DNA of 64,000 nt from Paragonimus skrjabini miyazakii. Its lineage: Eukaryota; Platyhelminthes; Trematoda; Plagiorchiida; Troglotrematidae. Numbering within the stretch: position 1 is the stretch's first letter; the number at the start of each line of letters is the position of its first letter. The position numbers and the translations under genes were made by a program. Positions 12,301-25,474 of this stretch are shown piece after piece. The stretch is taken from contig JTDE01000273.1 of the NCBI GenBank assembly GCA_014338405.1, forward strand, positions 51,490 through 115,489, written 5' to 3'. Below the pieces are notes generated by a model that worked only from the letters and a program-made list of their open reading frames with translations, did no database searches and had not been told where the DNA came from.

Positions 12301-15300
12301 GTCCTGCGAGAAAAGGAAAACACAAATGAAAAAGGGTTTAAAAACTCAGTGGACCATCAAAATGATTCATCTAAATGTGCGACAGTGAGATGCAAGATCG
12401 TAACGCTTCGGTATCTAACTTGTTAAGACGATATTTACCCTGCTAATAAAGAATCCAGCTATGTAAACACCTTGCAAATATATTCTGATTGGGATTTGCT
12501 TTCAGTGCGAGTGCAAAGACAGATAAACAGCTCTCACGAAATAGTTCATAGCACTTGTTTTAAAAGATGTCCATATTGGCCAGAAATAGATATATGTATT
12601 CCATTAGGATGTAGGATTTGCAACCTATCCACAGAATCATTTGATGTGGAGGTCAGACCAGAACCATTACACGAAGGAGTTTAGCACCTGTTGATTTTGT
12701 TGCAATCCGTCTAGCCAAAAGGAAAAATGAACAAATGTGTCTCGGGAAAACAGAGCAGCGGTAGTGCGGGTGTGAGCAGACGATGATGCAAACATATTTG
12801 GCCCATTTCCAAGAAACCTTCATTCTGTATCGGCTATACACTTTGAGGATCTAATATGGCTGCAAGAGTTGTCGGAAAGTCTTCAACTCATGCATCCAAC
12901 TGCGTTAGAAATGTCCTTGCGCGTTTCCTTCAGATTGACTCATTAACTCTTCCCGTCAGCGACCATGTGCCAGTGGAATCGACCATGCATGATTTTTGAC
13001 ACTATAGCTATATGTGCTGAGGTCCTTGCGCCCACTGTCACTGTGCTCCGAATCTGTCCAGCACAATCGACAGTAAGTAGTTTGAGATCAGAGTCTTGCT
13101 TTCCGCTATGCTGATTTTCAACAACCATGGAGCATTTCGTCCTGTTTTGTTACGCACCATAGAAACAAGGTTACTACTTTAAAGTAGGGATGCGGTTATC
13201 ATAACATGATCGGTGTTGTACGCAAGTGACATTTTCTTTGGAAACGTGAAATAAGATCCAGTAGGTTACGGTGCAAATGGCAGTGAACTCGAGACATACT
13301 AACCTTAGTTTTCCTTACCACTAGGGTGCAATGTTACCTGGACTGTCACTCAGTCAAACCGGTCAAGACCATCAATAATAGATGGGCAACCCGATGAGAT
13401 TCTTGCAACGGATGGCATAAGGATTTCTGTCATTTTCTCTAAGGAGGACTATCTAATCATAATAATCATCCTAACTCATGTTTTACCCTGCTGTGCAGTG
13501 TTCAGTGGACTGTCAGTCAATGGATGTACAATACAAGTAGTCGACAAATCACTCTGTGAAGGAAAAAACCAGTCAGTATTGTACTCTTAAACGGTGAACG
13601 TGCTCCTCTTCATGCCTGTAGTTCTCATGACTCATCCAGATCCTGGCTTGAGAAGTTTGGAGTCCTATAGACCAACCTGGTTATGTTGGCTTAAACTGAA
13701 GTAACGGCTAATAGTAGGATGAGACAGTAAATGCAGCGCAGAAGTTGACATACAGAAGACACCATAATCAAACCTGTTTATAGAATGAAGGCGCTTAAAT
13801 TTTAAATGCGCAAGTTTGGGTATTGTGGCTTTTATTTTTAACCAACACGTTTTCATTTCATATAAGACAGTAAAACCTTGCTGCTTGTCTTCGTAGTGTC
13901 GTTCATAAAATATTCACAGTTGGAACCCATATCAAGTGCACTATCGTTCCGTTTGAACTTAATCGGAAGTTGCAATATTATATAGTATGCAAATATAGCG
14001 GGCCACTGTTAAGCAAAATAAGATTATTGGTCACACTATGCTTAGAGTGCCATTTAGCTTTTGGCAGTGTGAGCGGCACATTTGTAAATGAAAATAGTTA
14101 CTTATAACTTCACATATTCATAGGGTAATTTAGTTGGTAAACTCATACTACATAGTAGTTATTTATATAGCGTCCCTAAATTTCAAGCTACATGCATTAT
14201 GATAGCTGGTTATGCGTTACCGTTTTACGTATCAACAGGTGTACAATTGATATCACATAAAATAAATCCAGATATAACGTACTTGCAAGTACTACGGTAA
14301 AACATAAAGTGAGCATAGTAACTATGGCGTCACCCGCAGTTTCGAAATGAATCGATCACCTTTTATGCTAGAATGCTCATAGATTACAGAAATCTTCAGG
14401 TGCGTGAAAGATTTAAAGTGAACAGATTTGAACCAGCAGGAATGAGGGATCGCAGAAACTGGTTGACAAACCACTTTCAATGACAAACTCTGAGTCGAAA
14501 CAGCATTGGTTAATAGCTAGATAGTCCTCATTCATTTCGCACGTAATCTATATCCTACCTGCTTATTGTTTATCAAGGAATGCTGCAATCAATAACTATT
14601 TTTATCGTTCTTGTAAGGAAACAGACCATAAGTTCTGTCCACAACTTTCCCGTGTACTCTGTCCATGAAGTATCGAAGGGATTTAATTTAAAACTGTTTG
14701 CAAAACGATGTTAATATATTATTTTTCTATATAACACAGCCACTTAGAGTTCTTCGTTGCATGTTTTAACGCATTATTGTATCGACTGTCCAAGTTCATT
14801 CATGTGAAAATCCGAACCAACTCTATCCCTCTCAAGTGTTTACCCTTTTATATTCCACCTCTCTTGTCTCTGAACGTTAACTAGACCTTAGTCAATTTGA
14901 TAGTTGTGCGAATAGCCAGTTGCTAATTATTGCATTCTACTTGAGTGGTGTCTGTATCATTATATTGAAGTTCGGCTCGTTCTCGTCGTCTTTGAGCCTC
15001 TTGACTGCTCCGAAGAACTCTGTTTGGTATGAATGCCATATTATATAATTATGCTTAACCTGAAGCCTATATGGCACCAAATCGTTATCCATTTCTTAGG
15101 AAGGATCTGTCGATTGAAACTGTTGAGTTTGTCTACTTATTAACTCTGATAATTTGTTCAATAGTATCGTAGCAATGTGATTCAATCTGGTTTTGATTAT
15201 TTGGGGTCGTTGATTTATCGCTACGTGTTGCTCAACGTCTCCGAGGAAGATCGTTTGATCATCGTGGTGGACTATGAGGTTTCCATGGCGAATTCTTGCA

Positions 15301-18300
15301 ACGCAATACAGTGGTTCAGATATCTTGCGGTAAGATTTTATCAACTGTGTTTTTTCTGATGCTACTGATTCACTCGCACCCTTTGGCAAAAGAAAATTAT
15401 TTCGATCATTGCTGAAAGGTTCTGGTTATTTAACCGTCTGTGTTACTTTTTGCATGTCTTGTTGATAAACTACGGGACCAATGAGATGTTTCAAATCCCC
15501 CTGTTTATTGCCAATGATGATAGACCACGTAACTGTGATTTTGTATTATTAAATTATCGAAGCTGTTCATTTTGGTTTCACTTAAACTAAATAACATGGA
15601 AACTAGTCTCTACTGCTCCGTTCATAGAGATACCTAAAGTGTCAGAGTTCCTTTTAGTTGGAATTTTCATATTGTCATAGTGGAAGACGACAAAACTCAT
15701 CTTCCATGTTCCTATGAAATTCCCTGTCTTCCCCGGTGCTTCTAATACACAAAGCAACTTATTGTATGCAAAGAATTTGTTAACAGCCGATTCGCATTCG
15801 TCCATTTACCTAATGTCCTCTTTTGCACCCTTCCTCACATTTAAACAGACCGGTATATTTTGTCCTTCTTCGTACTCCGGAGGCTATTTACCTCTTAGCA
15901 ATGGTGAATTCTGATTGCCATTTAATGATCTTCAAAGTCACTGAAATAATTATCCATACGTATCCACGTCGAATCCACAAATGCACATCAAACATCTAGC
16001 CAATAGACGAAATAACAAATAGATACTGAAAACAGATATATCAAACATTGAGTCTCGTGTTCACATGCATCTCTACAAAATACCAGCTTCTAGATACAGC
16101 TAGCTAAGATGATGCAAAAACACGATTGATCCATCAATTACTCCTCAAATCCTATGTTCACCAAATGGACTGAAGTGACGGGAATTTAACGTGGGAAGTT
16201 GTTATGAGAGAATGAGAATGGTTGGAATAACCCGCCATTGAAAATGTCGATTATCGCTTCACTCAATTTAAACTAGCTCATATAACAAACACAAGTGAGT
16301 GATGCTTTAAAACCCTAATCATTTTACCGGCTTGCTGGACTGAATGCACGCAAATTCCCTGACTGACGGATTTTACAATACTTTAGCCTCAGCAGATAGA
16401 ATCAGTGTCTCCATTCACACGTGAAGAGGCACTATCGGATGAAAACCACGTTATGGTTTCCTGAGAATTAATGTTTTGTCTAGACCACACCGACCAGGAA
16501 TTGAGTAGCGCAACCGTATTTCACACGTGAGTGGCATGCCAAATATCCGGATTGTCACTACCACACAAAACGCCAGACTAAACTGTGCACTTCGATCCAG
16601 TTACTATCAATTATGTGGTGTAAAAATTCAAAACGATGTGTTCTCACATTTCTGGTAAAAATCGATATTTCTCATTGCATCATTATGGAAAATTCCTTCT
16701 TCTATCAGCATTATTATAAACGACCGCCTTTTGCAAGACACTGGAATTAGAATTTTCATACTAGTTTTAACTTGTAGCTTCTAACTGTAAGATGAATTTT
16801 ACACTTGTCGCCAAGTCAGATGCTATTCAGGGTGTACATATCTGTTTTCACGTTATATTCGTTCAATCGTTTTCAGCTGCTCTAAAGTTCACCCGAAAGC
16901 CAGTACAATTCAATCAGTAGTTGAGAACGTATCATACGTTGTGTAACTGCTAACTATCTACACTGTCAAAAGTGAGACCGATTTTTTTACTCACGGTCAT
17001 TCTTATTCATCTTCTATCCATTACGAAGTTTCATCAAATTATCCTGTCGATCAAGTTTAACGCAATCCATCCCGTCGCCGTCTCTTCACCAGAGCTAGAC
17101 ACTTGGTGGCGGTATTGTGGAGCATGTCATTCACTCAATCTCCAATGAACATAAGTTGATGTTTTGCAATCACAAGCGATCAATTTCACATCCTAATTGA
17201 TTCGGTATTGCATCAAACCATATGGGTAATTGGTTAGCCGTTTTCTTACCAGGGTGAAAGTTAGACGTATTCATGCTGGTGCTTACGAACAGAGGACAGA
17301 GTGCCTTGTTGTTCACAGTGTTACTCTGGTAAGCACGTTGAGCGCGCTACATAAGTAATCTGAAAGATACCATACATCTGCTTCTATCCAACTGAGTCTC
17401 GCCGGCTGTGCAACAGGATTCATCAGTGATCACTGAAGTCATTACACCTGAAGCCAGTCCTACACGTTGGATACTACTGAATCGATGAGTTTGACAGCTG
17501 AAACAAAAATGAAAACTCTTAATCACCGGGCTGCCGTTTTGGAGTTACCATGCTTTCTGTCTAGTGAAGTGGAAATCGCTCATGAGCGACTGTGGCCAAA
17601 AGTCTAGATGTGCCGATTAGGTCATGTCCAATATGAGGTAGTAGAAGTAATCTCACCCCTCCTCTGGGCTTAAAGGACTAGAGACAACATTTGACTTGAA
17701 TAACGGCACGCATTATAGGTCAGGCCTATCATCATTGGAATGTGCGACTAGCTTTTGAACAAAAGATGGACAGAATGATTTCAAGATCTCGGCTAATACG
17801 GTTCATGCGTACACTTAATACATGGCTGGACATAATAAATGGAAAACTGGTTCGGATCAGGTATACCAAGACGTACACCTCTTTTACCTGAATGTACTAA
17901 CTCCTGGGCTATTATTGTCTAGGCAACTTTTGCTGGATAACATTCGCTCTTCATTTTCATGCGAGTTGGTCACATTCGTTGCCTCACTGTCAACGTAGCC
18001 ACCGTAGTATGAGCAATCTATCCAGTGAGATAAAAATTGAACAACACATTAAGTATGAAGCCCGTATGAAAAGTGAAATATTTTGCTGTAGGACAGCTTA
18101 AATTCCAGCACCGGGCTGTACTGGTCTATCATAGTTTTATTACCTTGAAATACCCGGTCATTCTGAATGAACAATTGCAAGTTTTCTTGTACCAAATCTT
18201 TGTAGTCTTAATTGTTGACGATGTACTTCAACAATCTTGCTGTACAGGTAACATCTCATTCGGTAACTGGATCATCAATAAACCGTATTGTGAAAGTGTC

Positions 18301-19626
18301 CAAGAAAACGTTGAATCACTCACTTTTGAATTTCTGAACGCACTCCTACTTAAGTGTCTGTGACAAAAAAGATGATTCATCCTTTCGCCCTTCAAATTTA
18401 ATCGATCGGTAAATTTTGGCTTGTGACAGCCAGCATGCTGAACACGACAGAATTGTGGTGATTAGAGTGGAATGTTAATAGGGTGAGTTTGTTTTAGTCG
18501 ACAAGGGTCATGATATCGATCGGTAACGGCATAAGAAGAACCATCCCCCACCGGATGGGTAGATATTCAACTGACGCACATACACGTGAACTTATAGTCA
18601 GTTCCGAGCTCGAGCTGTGTCTTTCTCATAGGGGGTCTAAACTGGATAAATGACTTTAACTGTCGTTATTTAATTTTACGCAAACTTGTACTCGAATGTA
18701 ACACATGTTCAACTGGTCCCATGCAAAATTCCAAATTGACGATTTTTCTCACTCGGTCGTTCTAATTTACTTTGCGCACCATTCATTGAAATTTACCAAA
18801 TGTTCAAACCCAATAGTGGTTGCATCCGGTATGTGTATAACAGATTTAGTTAGATGTGAATGAACGTATGCGAAAGCCGAATTTTTCGGAAAGGAAGTTC
18901 TTCCGAATTAACCAGCATATAACACAACTTGCCCACTCTTTTTTGTTCATATCTGAAGCCTGTGACTTCGTAGTAGTGAACGGACACTCCACAGATTTTT
19001 ATTTTAATGCCAACCGTATGTACAAACTCAGCTTATTCTTTTGTTTTATTTCCTAACACTCTGATTAGCCTATTTTGTTCCAAACATAGTTGTTAAGGCA
19101 CTGTAGGGCTTAGATCCGATTCGATTACATCGTTGTCAGGACTAAGAAAGCCAAAGGGGAAACTATGCTATCCGATTACCAGTCGTCACCACATGGAGAA
19201 TTGTGATTGATGGTCCGGAGACCACTTGAATTTGTCGCGCATACCATCCCGACAACGTTGGCACTGGCGTTGTGATGCCGGGTACCCTGAACCTGGTTAC
19301 GTAACCGTGTCATGTAATTTTCAAATTCACAGCTTCACATGAGTGGTGAGGGGGGCTGCAGTCGTCTGTCTGTTTGCCGTCGACTGAGTGAAAATTAACC
19401 TATTCACACTATCGAGGTGCTAATTGGTAGTTAGAACAGTTCACCTCGAAATCGCTTAGCGCACAATCCCATCAAAATGCGTAAGTCCGGCTTGCGTCAT
19501 CACCATACCAATCGCTAAACACTCTCGATAACCAGATTGGTTGAAACGATGAGCTGAATATGCTGACTAGAAGACGGTTAGGCATGAGTTTATCGGTAAA
19601 CTCGGACATTTCTATCATGCTGTCAC
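9336..19626. other. Intergenic region upstream of gene A
   Basis: About 10 kb with no supported gene. The largest frames are 9710-10024, 10726-10998 and 15096-15389 (all minus) and 18073-18363 (plus), none recognisable. A somewhat GC-richer block at about 19140-19330 lies just 5' of gene A and may be promoter-proximal, but no specific element is visible. Confidence 0.4.
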
Positions 19627-19990
19627 ATGACGGAAGTGAACATGTTTACACAAGCTGGACTGTACGAAATTGAAAGTATGATTTATTCTAACTCCAATTC
19701 GTGCGGACATGATGGATCGCTCAGTGAAACTTCCCAGGCGTTAGATTTGTCAATGAAGCATTCAAAAAGGTGTGTTTTTGATTTTGCCGGTCGCCTCGGA
19801 TGTGGTGAAGAAACTCGACAAGGATATCCAGTGGAGGCCACATCTAGTATGCTTTCGGAATCGCGGATGTATTCAACCACAAGTTCATCCAACACCCCAG
19901 TGACGTTTAGCCCATGGAATATGTTTCCCAATATCTCAACATCTGAACACCTACCAGGTTCGACAAAATGGAACACAACACATAAAATCA
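19627..19990 (+). CDS. Gene A homeobox protein, exon 1
   Basis: First coding exon of a three-exon homeobox gene, encoding residues 1-121 and one base of codon 122. The ATG at 19627 is chosen because an in-frame TAA lies at 19597-19599. The exon ends at a strong donor (ATCA|GTAAGT) in phase 1, matching the acceptor at 24933. The product is low-complexity and Ser/Thr-rich. Two short motifs stand out: YEIESMI at residues 13-19, resembling the eh1 (Engrailed homology 1, Groucho-binding) pattern FxIxxIL, and ALDLS at 38-42, resembling the CtBP-binding PxDLS pattern. Both would fit a transcriptional repressor, but that is inference. A further 5' untranslated exon or a trans-spliced leader cannot be excluded. 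The opposite strand is also open here (19683-19976), which I treat as a shadow. Confidence 0.72.
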
Positions 19991-21527
19991 GTAAGTTCTC
20001 AATAGTTTAACAAAGTAAATGCGCACTCGATACGTATCTTCGACAGTGTTTCAATGTTATTTGTTAGATTTGAAGGAATACAGTTTAACATTCTGATTGT
20101 TACCGTGAAATGTTTTTTGCCAGATAAACATGAAAAATTGTACCATTTTACATTAGGCACTAAATACAGATGCAGATTGAATTAATTTATCAAGGTTAAC
20201 GTAACATGTGTCCGCAGAAAGGACCTATTGACAAGTCGTCAGAGGCTTAGAGACGAAGAATAGAAGATACACAGTCACTATTCGTTACAAGACATGAACA
20301 TCGGCAGGTATTTATAAGGTTTCGGATTATCTGGGACTCGATTACCAGAAATTACACCATTCCGTTGAATTCGGATACATCTGAATAATTTGCTTCCACT
20401 TGAGACAGCTAATAACTGTTGGATTTGTTCAGTGGTTTACGTTGGGTAAACATCGCAAGATTTAACAAGTGCAATAAATTGGCCTTAAACCCAACCTCAA
20501 ATCAGTCTGAACTTCAGGTAATCGGCAGAGCCCACGGTTGGTAATCACAATGCTAAAGTTGGTAGCTAAACTGATCTGCAAAATATTCACACAGTGAAGT
20601 GGGGATTTAAAACAATGCAGGATCTCGAAACCAAGAAGGCAACTATATTGTAATTCGAGTATACTGATCGATCTTCAACTGACCTTTCACCTCTCAAAAA
20701 AACCAAAAGCTTTTCATGTACTGAAGAATCTAGTTTCCCTCTTCTCCAGAATATCGATGGTAGAACAGACTTACTTGTTTAAGTATATAGATTACAGTTT
20801 TGTCGCTATCTCCACAAGTTCTCATTTTATCAAACTCCGTAATTCGTACAAAATGTTGGCCTACGACTTAATACCTTTTAGAATAAGTCACTAATTCTGG
20901 TGGTCCTGTCTGCATAAACCACCTAAATTGTGTATCCAATCTGAAGAAACTTCTAAATCAGGAATGGAAAGTTGTCGATGCATAGAGTTGCTCTTTGTAG
21001 CTGAGCAATTTCTAATTTGATTACAATAAAGAGCTTTAAACAAAGGTGATTTATTGTAAATCAAGGAGCGTTTAATGTTTCTGTGTACGAGCAGATTAAG
21101 TCGACAAATTTTACATCAGTAAAAGATAAAACTGTTGTTGAATCCTCAAATGTTTTCTCGTGAGTTAAAGCGTCTTCGTGGTTCAAGAACTATCACAGCT
21201 ATATTTTTGTAGCATGATTCGATTGGATCCGTTAAGTTTGCGGAGACGGTCGTTTTGTAGACTGTTTGGCTTGTACTAACTCATTTTATCTCTCTTCAGA
21301 ATGTCTATAAAATAGCAACCGAACACGCAGAATTGTGATGAAAATGACAGAGAAGATTAATCAGGATCTCGTCTTTAATTTGTAAAATTACCAACTCAAG
21401 TTCAGTTTTCTCATCTCAATCTTCTGATAGTCTAGAATTCAGGGTAATCAAACGTATTTACCTGGCTCAAGAACTCTAATCGGTGAATCATCGACCGGAC
21501 CGAAAAAGTTAATAATTATATCTTTTA

Positions 21528-21725
21528 TCGAAACGATCAGCAAAACTGATCACTTTTAACAAGCGAAAGTGGTTGAGTATTCACACATGATAATTCGGTC
21601 CTACTCAATGTGAGGTTAACGGCACAGTGCTTCGTGAAAGCATGGCAGGATGTGCACTACTGACGAGTTCTATAAAAGCGAAACGAAGTTGATTGGAAAG
21701 TCTATCTGAATATGATAGTTACGAT
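21528..21725 (+). repeat. Family 1 copy c (decayed)
   Basis: Starts with CGAAACGATCAGCAAAACTG, the same edge as the plus arm at 40139, and continues through AATTCGGTC and a poor A box (GGCACAGTG). It then has the ribozyme segment GCACTACTGACGA (21654-21666), where stem II and the cleavage side are degraded, and a short tail (TGGAAAGTCTAT). It lies in gene A intron 1, sense strand. Confidence 0.7.
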
Positions 21726-22040
21726 CAACTATATGATGTTAAACTTAAATTAACGAACCCCAGGTTATTTTTCAATGAAACATTTGATCAAATCAATTTC
21801 TTGATTTGAATGTGAGCACTTGCATCCCAGTCCCTCCTGGAGGACAGAGTTCGTTTCATTTTGAAACTAAACCAGTGACAACCACGGAGGAATATGGAAT
21901 AAACAGTCTACGCTACTTGCAGTTTCCATGTTCAATTTGAGAATTTTCGCCGGGACAGTTAATTTCTGTGATGGTTTTGCGGAGTCCTTATGATGAAGTG
22001 TAATAAATAAATGAACTCAAATTTGAAGCATTCCAACTCG

Positions 22041-22145
22041 CGGAATCGTTGTTTAGCTCAACTGGCAGAACGTTCTCTGAATTGTGCTGTGCTATTTTTG
22101 TTCCTGGTTTGAGTTCAGGAGAAGCTCAGAATTTGTGAAATTGGG
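22041..22145 (+). repeat. tRNA-derived SINE (family 2), copy 2
   Basis: A box in TTTAGCTCAACTGGCAGAACG and B box in CTGGTTTGAGTTCAG, separated by TGTGCTATTTTTGT, matching copy 1 at 3530-3650 position for position. It is located in gene A intron 1. Confidence 0.62.
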
Positions 22146-23847
22146 TCTCATAACTTAACAGATCTGGCAAAACTTATCAGCAGTGAAATCAAGAATCGCC
22201 AGCAATGTTGATTGTTCTGACCAATATAAATGTACACATTACGTGAAAGCTGTGGAGACATCCGATTTAGGGAGCTGGTTATCTTAATATAAGTCACAAG
22301 GAGTAATGCCTTGCTCGTTAGCATCCAAATTTAGTACAATCAGTTTATTTAGAAATCTTCTGTCATACTTTCTTTCGTTATGTTTCTAAACCACTCACTT
22401 GGATGACGAACTATGGCGGCACTTCATGCATGTTGGACGTTTGTTGCTTGTTAATTTTATAACATATTAGTAACAATAATTTAACAACGCTTGCCTGGTT
22501 AGCTATAAATCTTGACGACACAAATCGATAAGTGATAGGCAAGTGCTGGATGTTGTTACGGAGTAGACAAAATCACTTTTCTCCCTATCTCATTAACTGA
22601 AACCCGGTAGTGGGATGTATGTGCTTTAACTAGCGGTAGTCTAATGTGCTGCTGCAAAAGTCAGAATCTACTGTTCACTAGGTTCTAGTAAAAACCACTT
22701 CAAACAAAAGCTGTCGAAAATGCTGAGGTGCTGCTAATTTATAGAACCACGCAAACGGCAAATGACTAATTAATTAAGCACCGTAAACCTAACTGAGAAA
22801 CCATGATCACGTGGTTGTCGAGTAGAATGACCAGAAAGATCCTGTTTACTCTCCTTTTCAGAAAACTAAGAAAGTCGGACACCACTCGCACAAAGTTGTT
22901 GGTGGGTGCCTGGATATGTTTAATCGAACAAACGTATCATAAGATAACGGGAGTTGTGATTAACAGGTTAGCCTCACAGACACTAGGATTAAAACACACT
23001 TCCTATCCGGACGAGGATATGTATCATTGGTGAGCTTCAATAAGAACGGAACGCAAGTCTAATGCTTTCTTTTCTAACAGGTCTCAGCAGAACAGCTTAT
23101 CTGACTGCAAACACCGCAGGTGAACTTGAATTATGTTTATATTGTATCATTTCATAAATCATTGTTAAAAGGTTGTTTCTTTGACGGAAGTATCCGACAA
23201 GAAATCTTCGATCCTTGTTAAACTAGTCCTTGGATGGAGTAACACTTACTGGGAAGTTTCTGTCAAGTAAGAGGCATAAAACTGTAGGTTCTTCATCGTA
23301 ACAAACTAAAATTGTAATTATTGAAAGCTTATAATTTATTTATGGCATTATGCAACCGCATTTTGAAGCAAAATTTGAGACCATATTTCTTAACATACTT
23401 TTATAAATTGGTTGTTTTCTTCTTGCCATTTGAGGTAGAGTTTGGCTGATAAAATCATCTGTAAGTTCTGTTTAACACCTATTCTCTGGGCCAATGCAAA
23501 ATCTAGTAGTGCTGGACCATGAATAATATCCACTTCCGGTTGGTTTCCTCCAAACTTTGTTTAAGTGCTTTGTGTTCTTACTACTGCTCAAAATTATTGT
23601 TTATCATCATCATCTTGATGTCAGTGAACCCGAAAATTGCAAGAAGAGAGTGATAAAATTTGCCAACCTGGAAAGATAAAGAAATAAAAAGCGCATAGAA
23701 TAATGTAGTTTACGCTCGAATTCGACAAAATTTGATGGTTTGCGAAGTCACTTTTTTAGGATGAAGAACTTTGAAACTGAACTACACAAAATTTGTGGAA
23801 CAAAAACAAAGAAACCTAGAAAGCAAATTTTATGAACAAAGTAATTT

Positions 23848-24152
23848 ACTTCATATTAGACACGACCGAATTATCATACGTGAACACCCAACCACTTTCG
23901 CTTGTGAGTAATGATCAAGTTGCTCGGTCGCCTCGAGAGGAGACACAGTTACAGTCTGTTAACTCCAGTCGATGAACCCTCGACTAGGACTTCTCTCCAA
24001 GTTGAAGTCACAGAAATCATTGACTTGTTCAGCGGTATTTGATCACTGATGAACAGTAGGGGATTTTGATTTTCGTATGGATTACACATTACCCACAATT
24101 GATCGCAGCTGTCGCATTCCCACAGAATTTCCAGTCGGCCCCTTTCGGTCGT
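23848..24152 (-). repeat. Family 1 copy d, minus arm (head-link-tail)
   Basis: Read on the minus strand it runs from tail (CGAAAGGGGCCGACTGG) through the link (CGAAAATCAAAATCCCCTAC), then GAGAGAAGTCCTAGTCGAGG and the head up to just before the A box. It contains no ribozyme or pol III boxes, which lie on the opposite strand immediately downstream. Confidence 0.78.
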
Positions 24153-24365
24153 ACCCAATGCGAGGTCAATGGCGCAGTGGTCAACATGGTTATCTCTTGA
24201 AAGCGTAGCCAAAGTTTTAATCCCGGCCCTGGAAGAATTTGCACTACTGACGAGCTCTAATGAGGGTGAAACTCGAGCCTAGTGCTTCTTTTTGGAAGGG
24301 ACCGACTGGAGTGTCAATGGGAATGCGACGGCTGCGATCAGTTCTGGGTGATGTTCAACTTGAAA
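24153..24365 (+). repeat. Family 1 copy d, plus arm (A box to tail)
   Basis: Begins at GTCGTACCCAATGCGAGG and continues with the A box TGGCGCAGTGG (about 24169-24179), a weak B box, the hammerhead at 24241-24285 and the tail ending GGGTGATGTTCAACTTG. Together with the minus arm it makes up roughly one unit with an internal inversion. Confidence 0.8.
24241..24285 (+). ncRNA. Hammerhead ribozyme with mutated cleavage triplet (copy d)
   Basis: Stem I GCACTA/TAGTGC, core CTGACGA, stem II GCTCT-AATG-AGGGT and GAAA are present. The cleavage triplet GTC reads GCC (U16.1 to C), which breaks the NUH rule. Cleavage is predicted to be lost or severely reduced. Confidence 0.75.
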
Positions 24366-24932
24366 GTATGTTGACTTACTATTCTTGAAATAGGTCAGGG
24401 AAAGGAATTTGGATGCTACACAGAATAGATACGACGTTGTAAGTGTTTTGTCGACGAATGTGCCGACAGTAAGTTTTTTGGTCCATGTTGTCATGTCGCA
24501 TGTATGTTTCAAGTATTTTGGATACACAGTAATCAACTAAAGAGCTCGAAAAGCGGATGGTTAGCGGGAATTCTTTACGCTTTTGGAGTTTGTTTATTAG
24601 ATTGTTCGATATACATTCCTAACCACACGTGCTTGACTGATTATATTCGATGGATAGTTCCTCCAATATTCAAGGATATTTATTTTATAAACATGGATAT
24701 GATATTAACCGTTTGCATACTAATAAGTAAAGTTGATGGTTTGATGCTGATCACTGTTTGTGCTTAAGAATCGCTGGATTACTCTAATATTTCTGCAATC
24801 ATGAACTCAAACAGAATTCACACAGTTTGATACGTTACCAAGTGCTTCATTTGTTCAGACAATACGTAATAACAGAAACTTATTCGTATATTTCCCGGTT
24901 GACACTGCGTCAACGGCTTGTTTACCTTTCAG

Positions 24933-25474
24933 ATCATTTAGGGGCGATCTTGCAACAAAACTTCTCACAGGCACTGGTTACAAATCCGAGGACTTTTGAA
25001 CAGTCAGTTTTTGCTCACAGTACCGAAAAAGCTGATTCAGGTTCTCTGCTTACTTCAACACCATTTGCTATTTCACCATCTCAACACAATGGACCAGAAA
25101 GTTCTCACCATGACCTCTGTCAAAACAAAATTTATTGGGCAACAGAAACTTCTCAACTCCATAACACTGAAGCATTCCGTCAATCATATGATGCAAGCGT
25201 TAACCTGGGATTGCAATCACGGCTCCTAAGAACTTGTGAATTTGAAAACTCAAAACATGTACCTACACATCACCAGCAGAAACAAGAAAGCAAGTGGGTC
25301 CATCCCAGTATGCAATCTTCTAGCCTACAACAAAAGCGACAGTATCGCAAAGCTCGAGTCTACTTCCAGCCTGAACATATGCAGTTCCTTGAAGAATTTT
25401 TCAAGCAAAGTCCCTATTTGTGCACAAAGGATAGGGAAATGCTATCCCAGAAGCTGAATCTTTCAGAAGAAAGA
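24933..25474 (+). CDS. Gene A homeobox protein, exon 2 (homeodomain residues 1-44)
   Basis: Second exon, after the acceptor TTTCAG at 24932, encoding residues 122-302. The first about 130 residues are Ser/Gln/His-rich linker. The last 44 are homeodomain positions 1-44: a basic start (KRQYRKAR), Arg5, Phe8, Leu16, Phe20, Tyr25, Leu26, Arg31, Leu38 and Leu40, ending in LNLSEER. The exon ends AGA|GTGAGC in phase 0, between homeodomain residues 44 and 45, a recurrent intron position in animal homeobox genes. Exons 1 and 2 together are 906 nt, exactly 302 codons. The sequence is divergent: Tyr7, Gln9 and Cys27 are unusual. I cannot place it in a named family. NK-like or Vent-like ANTP-class and ANF/Hesx-like classes are possibilities. 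Intron 1 is 4,942 nt and intron 2 is 4,661 nt. Confidence 0.87.

Larger units (their letters stand above)
19991..24932 (+). other. Gene A intron 1
   Basis: A 4,942-nt phase-1 intron bounded by GTAAGT and TTTCAG. It holds a decayed ribozyme-repeat copy (21528-21725), a tRNA-derived SINE (22041-22145) and an inverted ribozyme-repeat pair (23848-24365). The rest is AT-rich, with only short frames I do not recognise. Confidence 0.75.

Noticed and set aside
15096..15389. Minus 97-codon frame with overlapping plus frame
   Set aside because: No recognised domain and no clear splice sites. Both strands are open by chance or composition.
24841..24900. Gene A and gene B as parts of one homeobox cluster
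   Set aside because: They are on opposite strands, from different homeobox classes, and separated by retroelements. Proximity alone is not evidence of a cluster.
24827..24932. In-frame extension upstream of homeobox exon 2
   Set aside because: The acceptor at 24932 joins exon 1 in the right phase, and the upstream residues look like translated intron.
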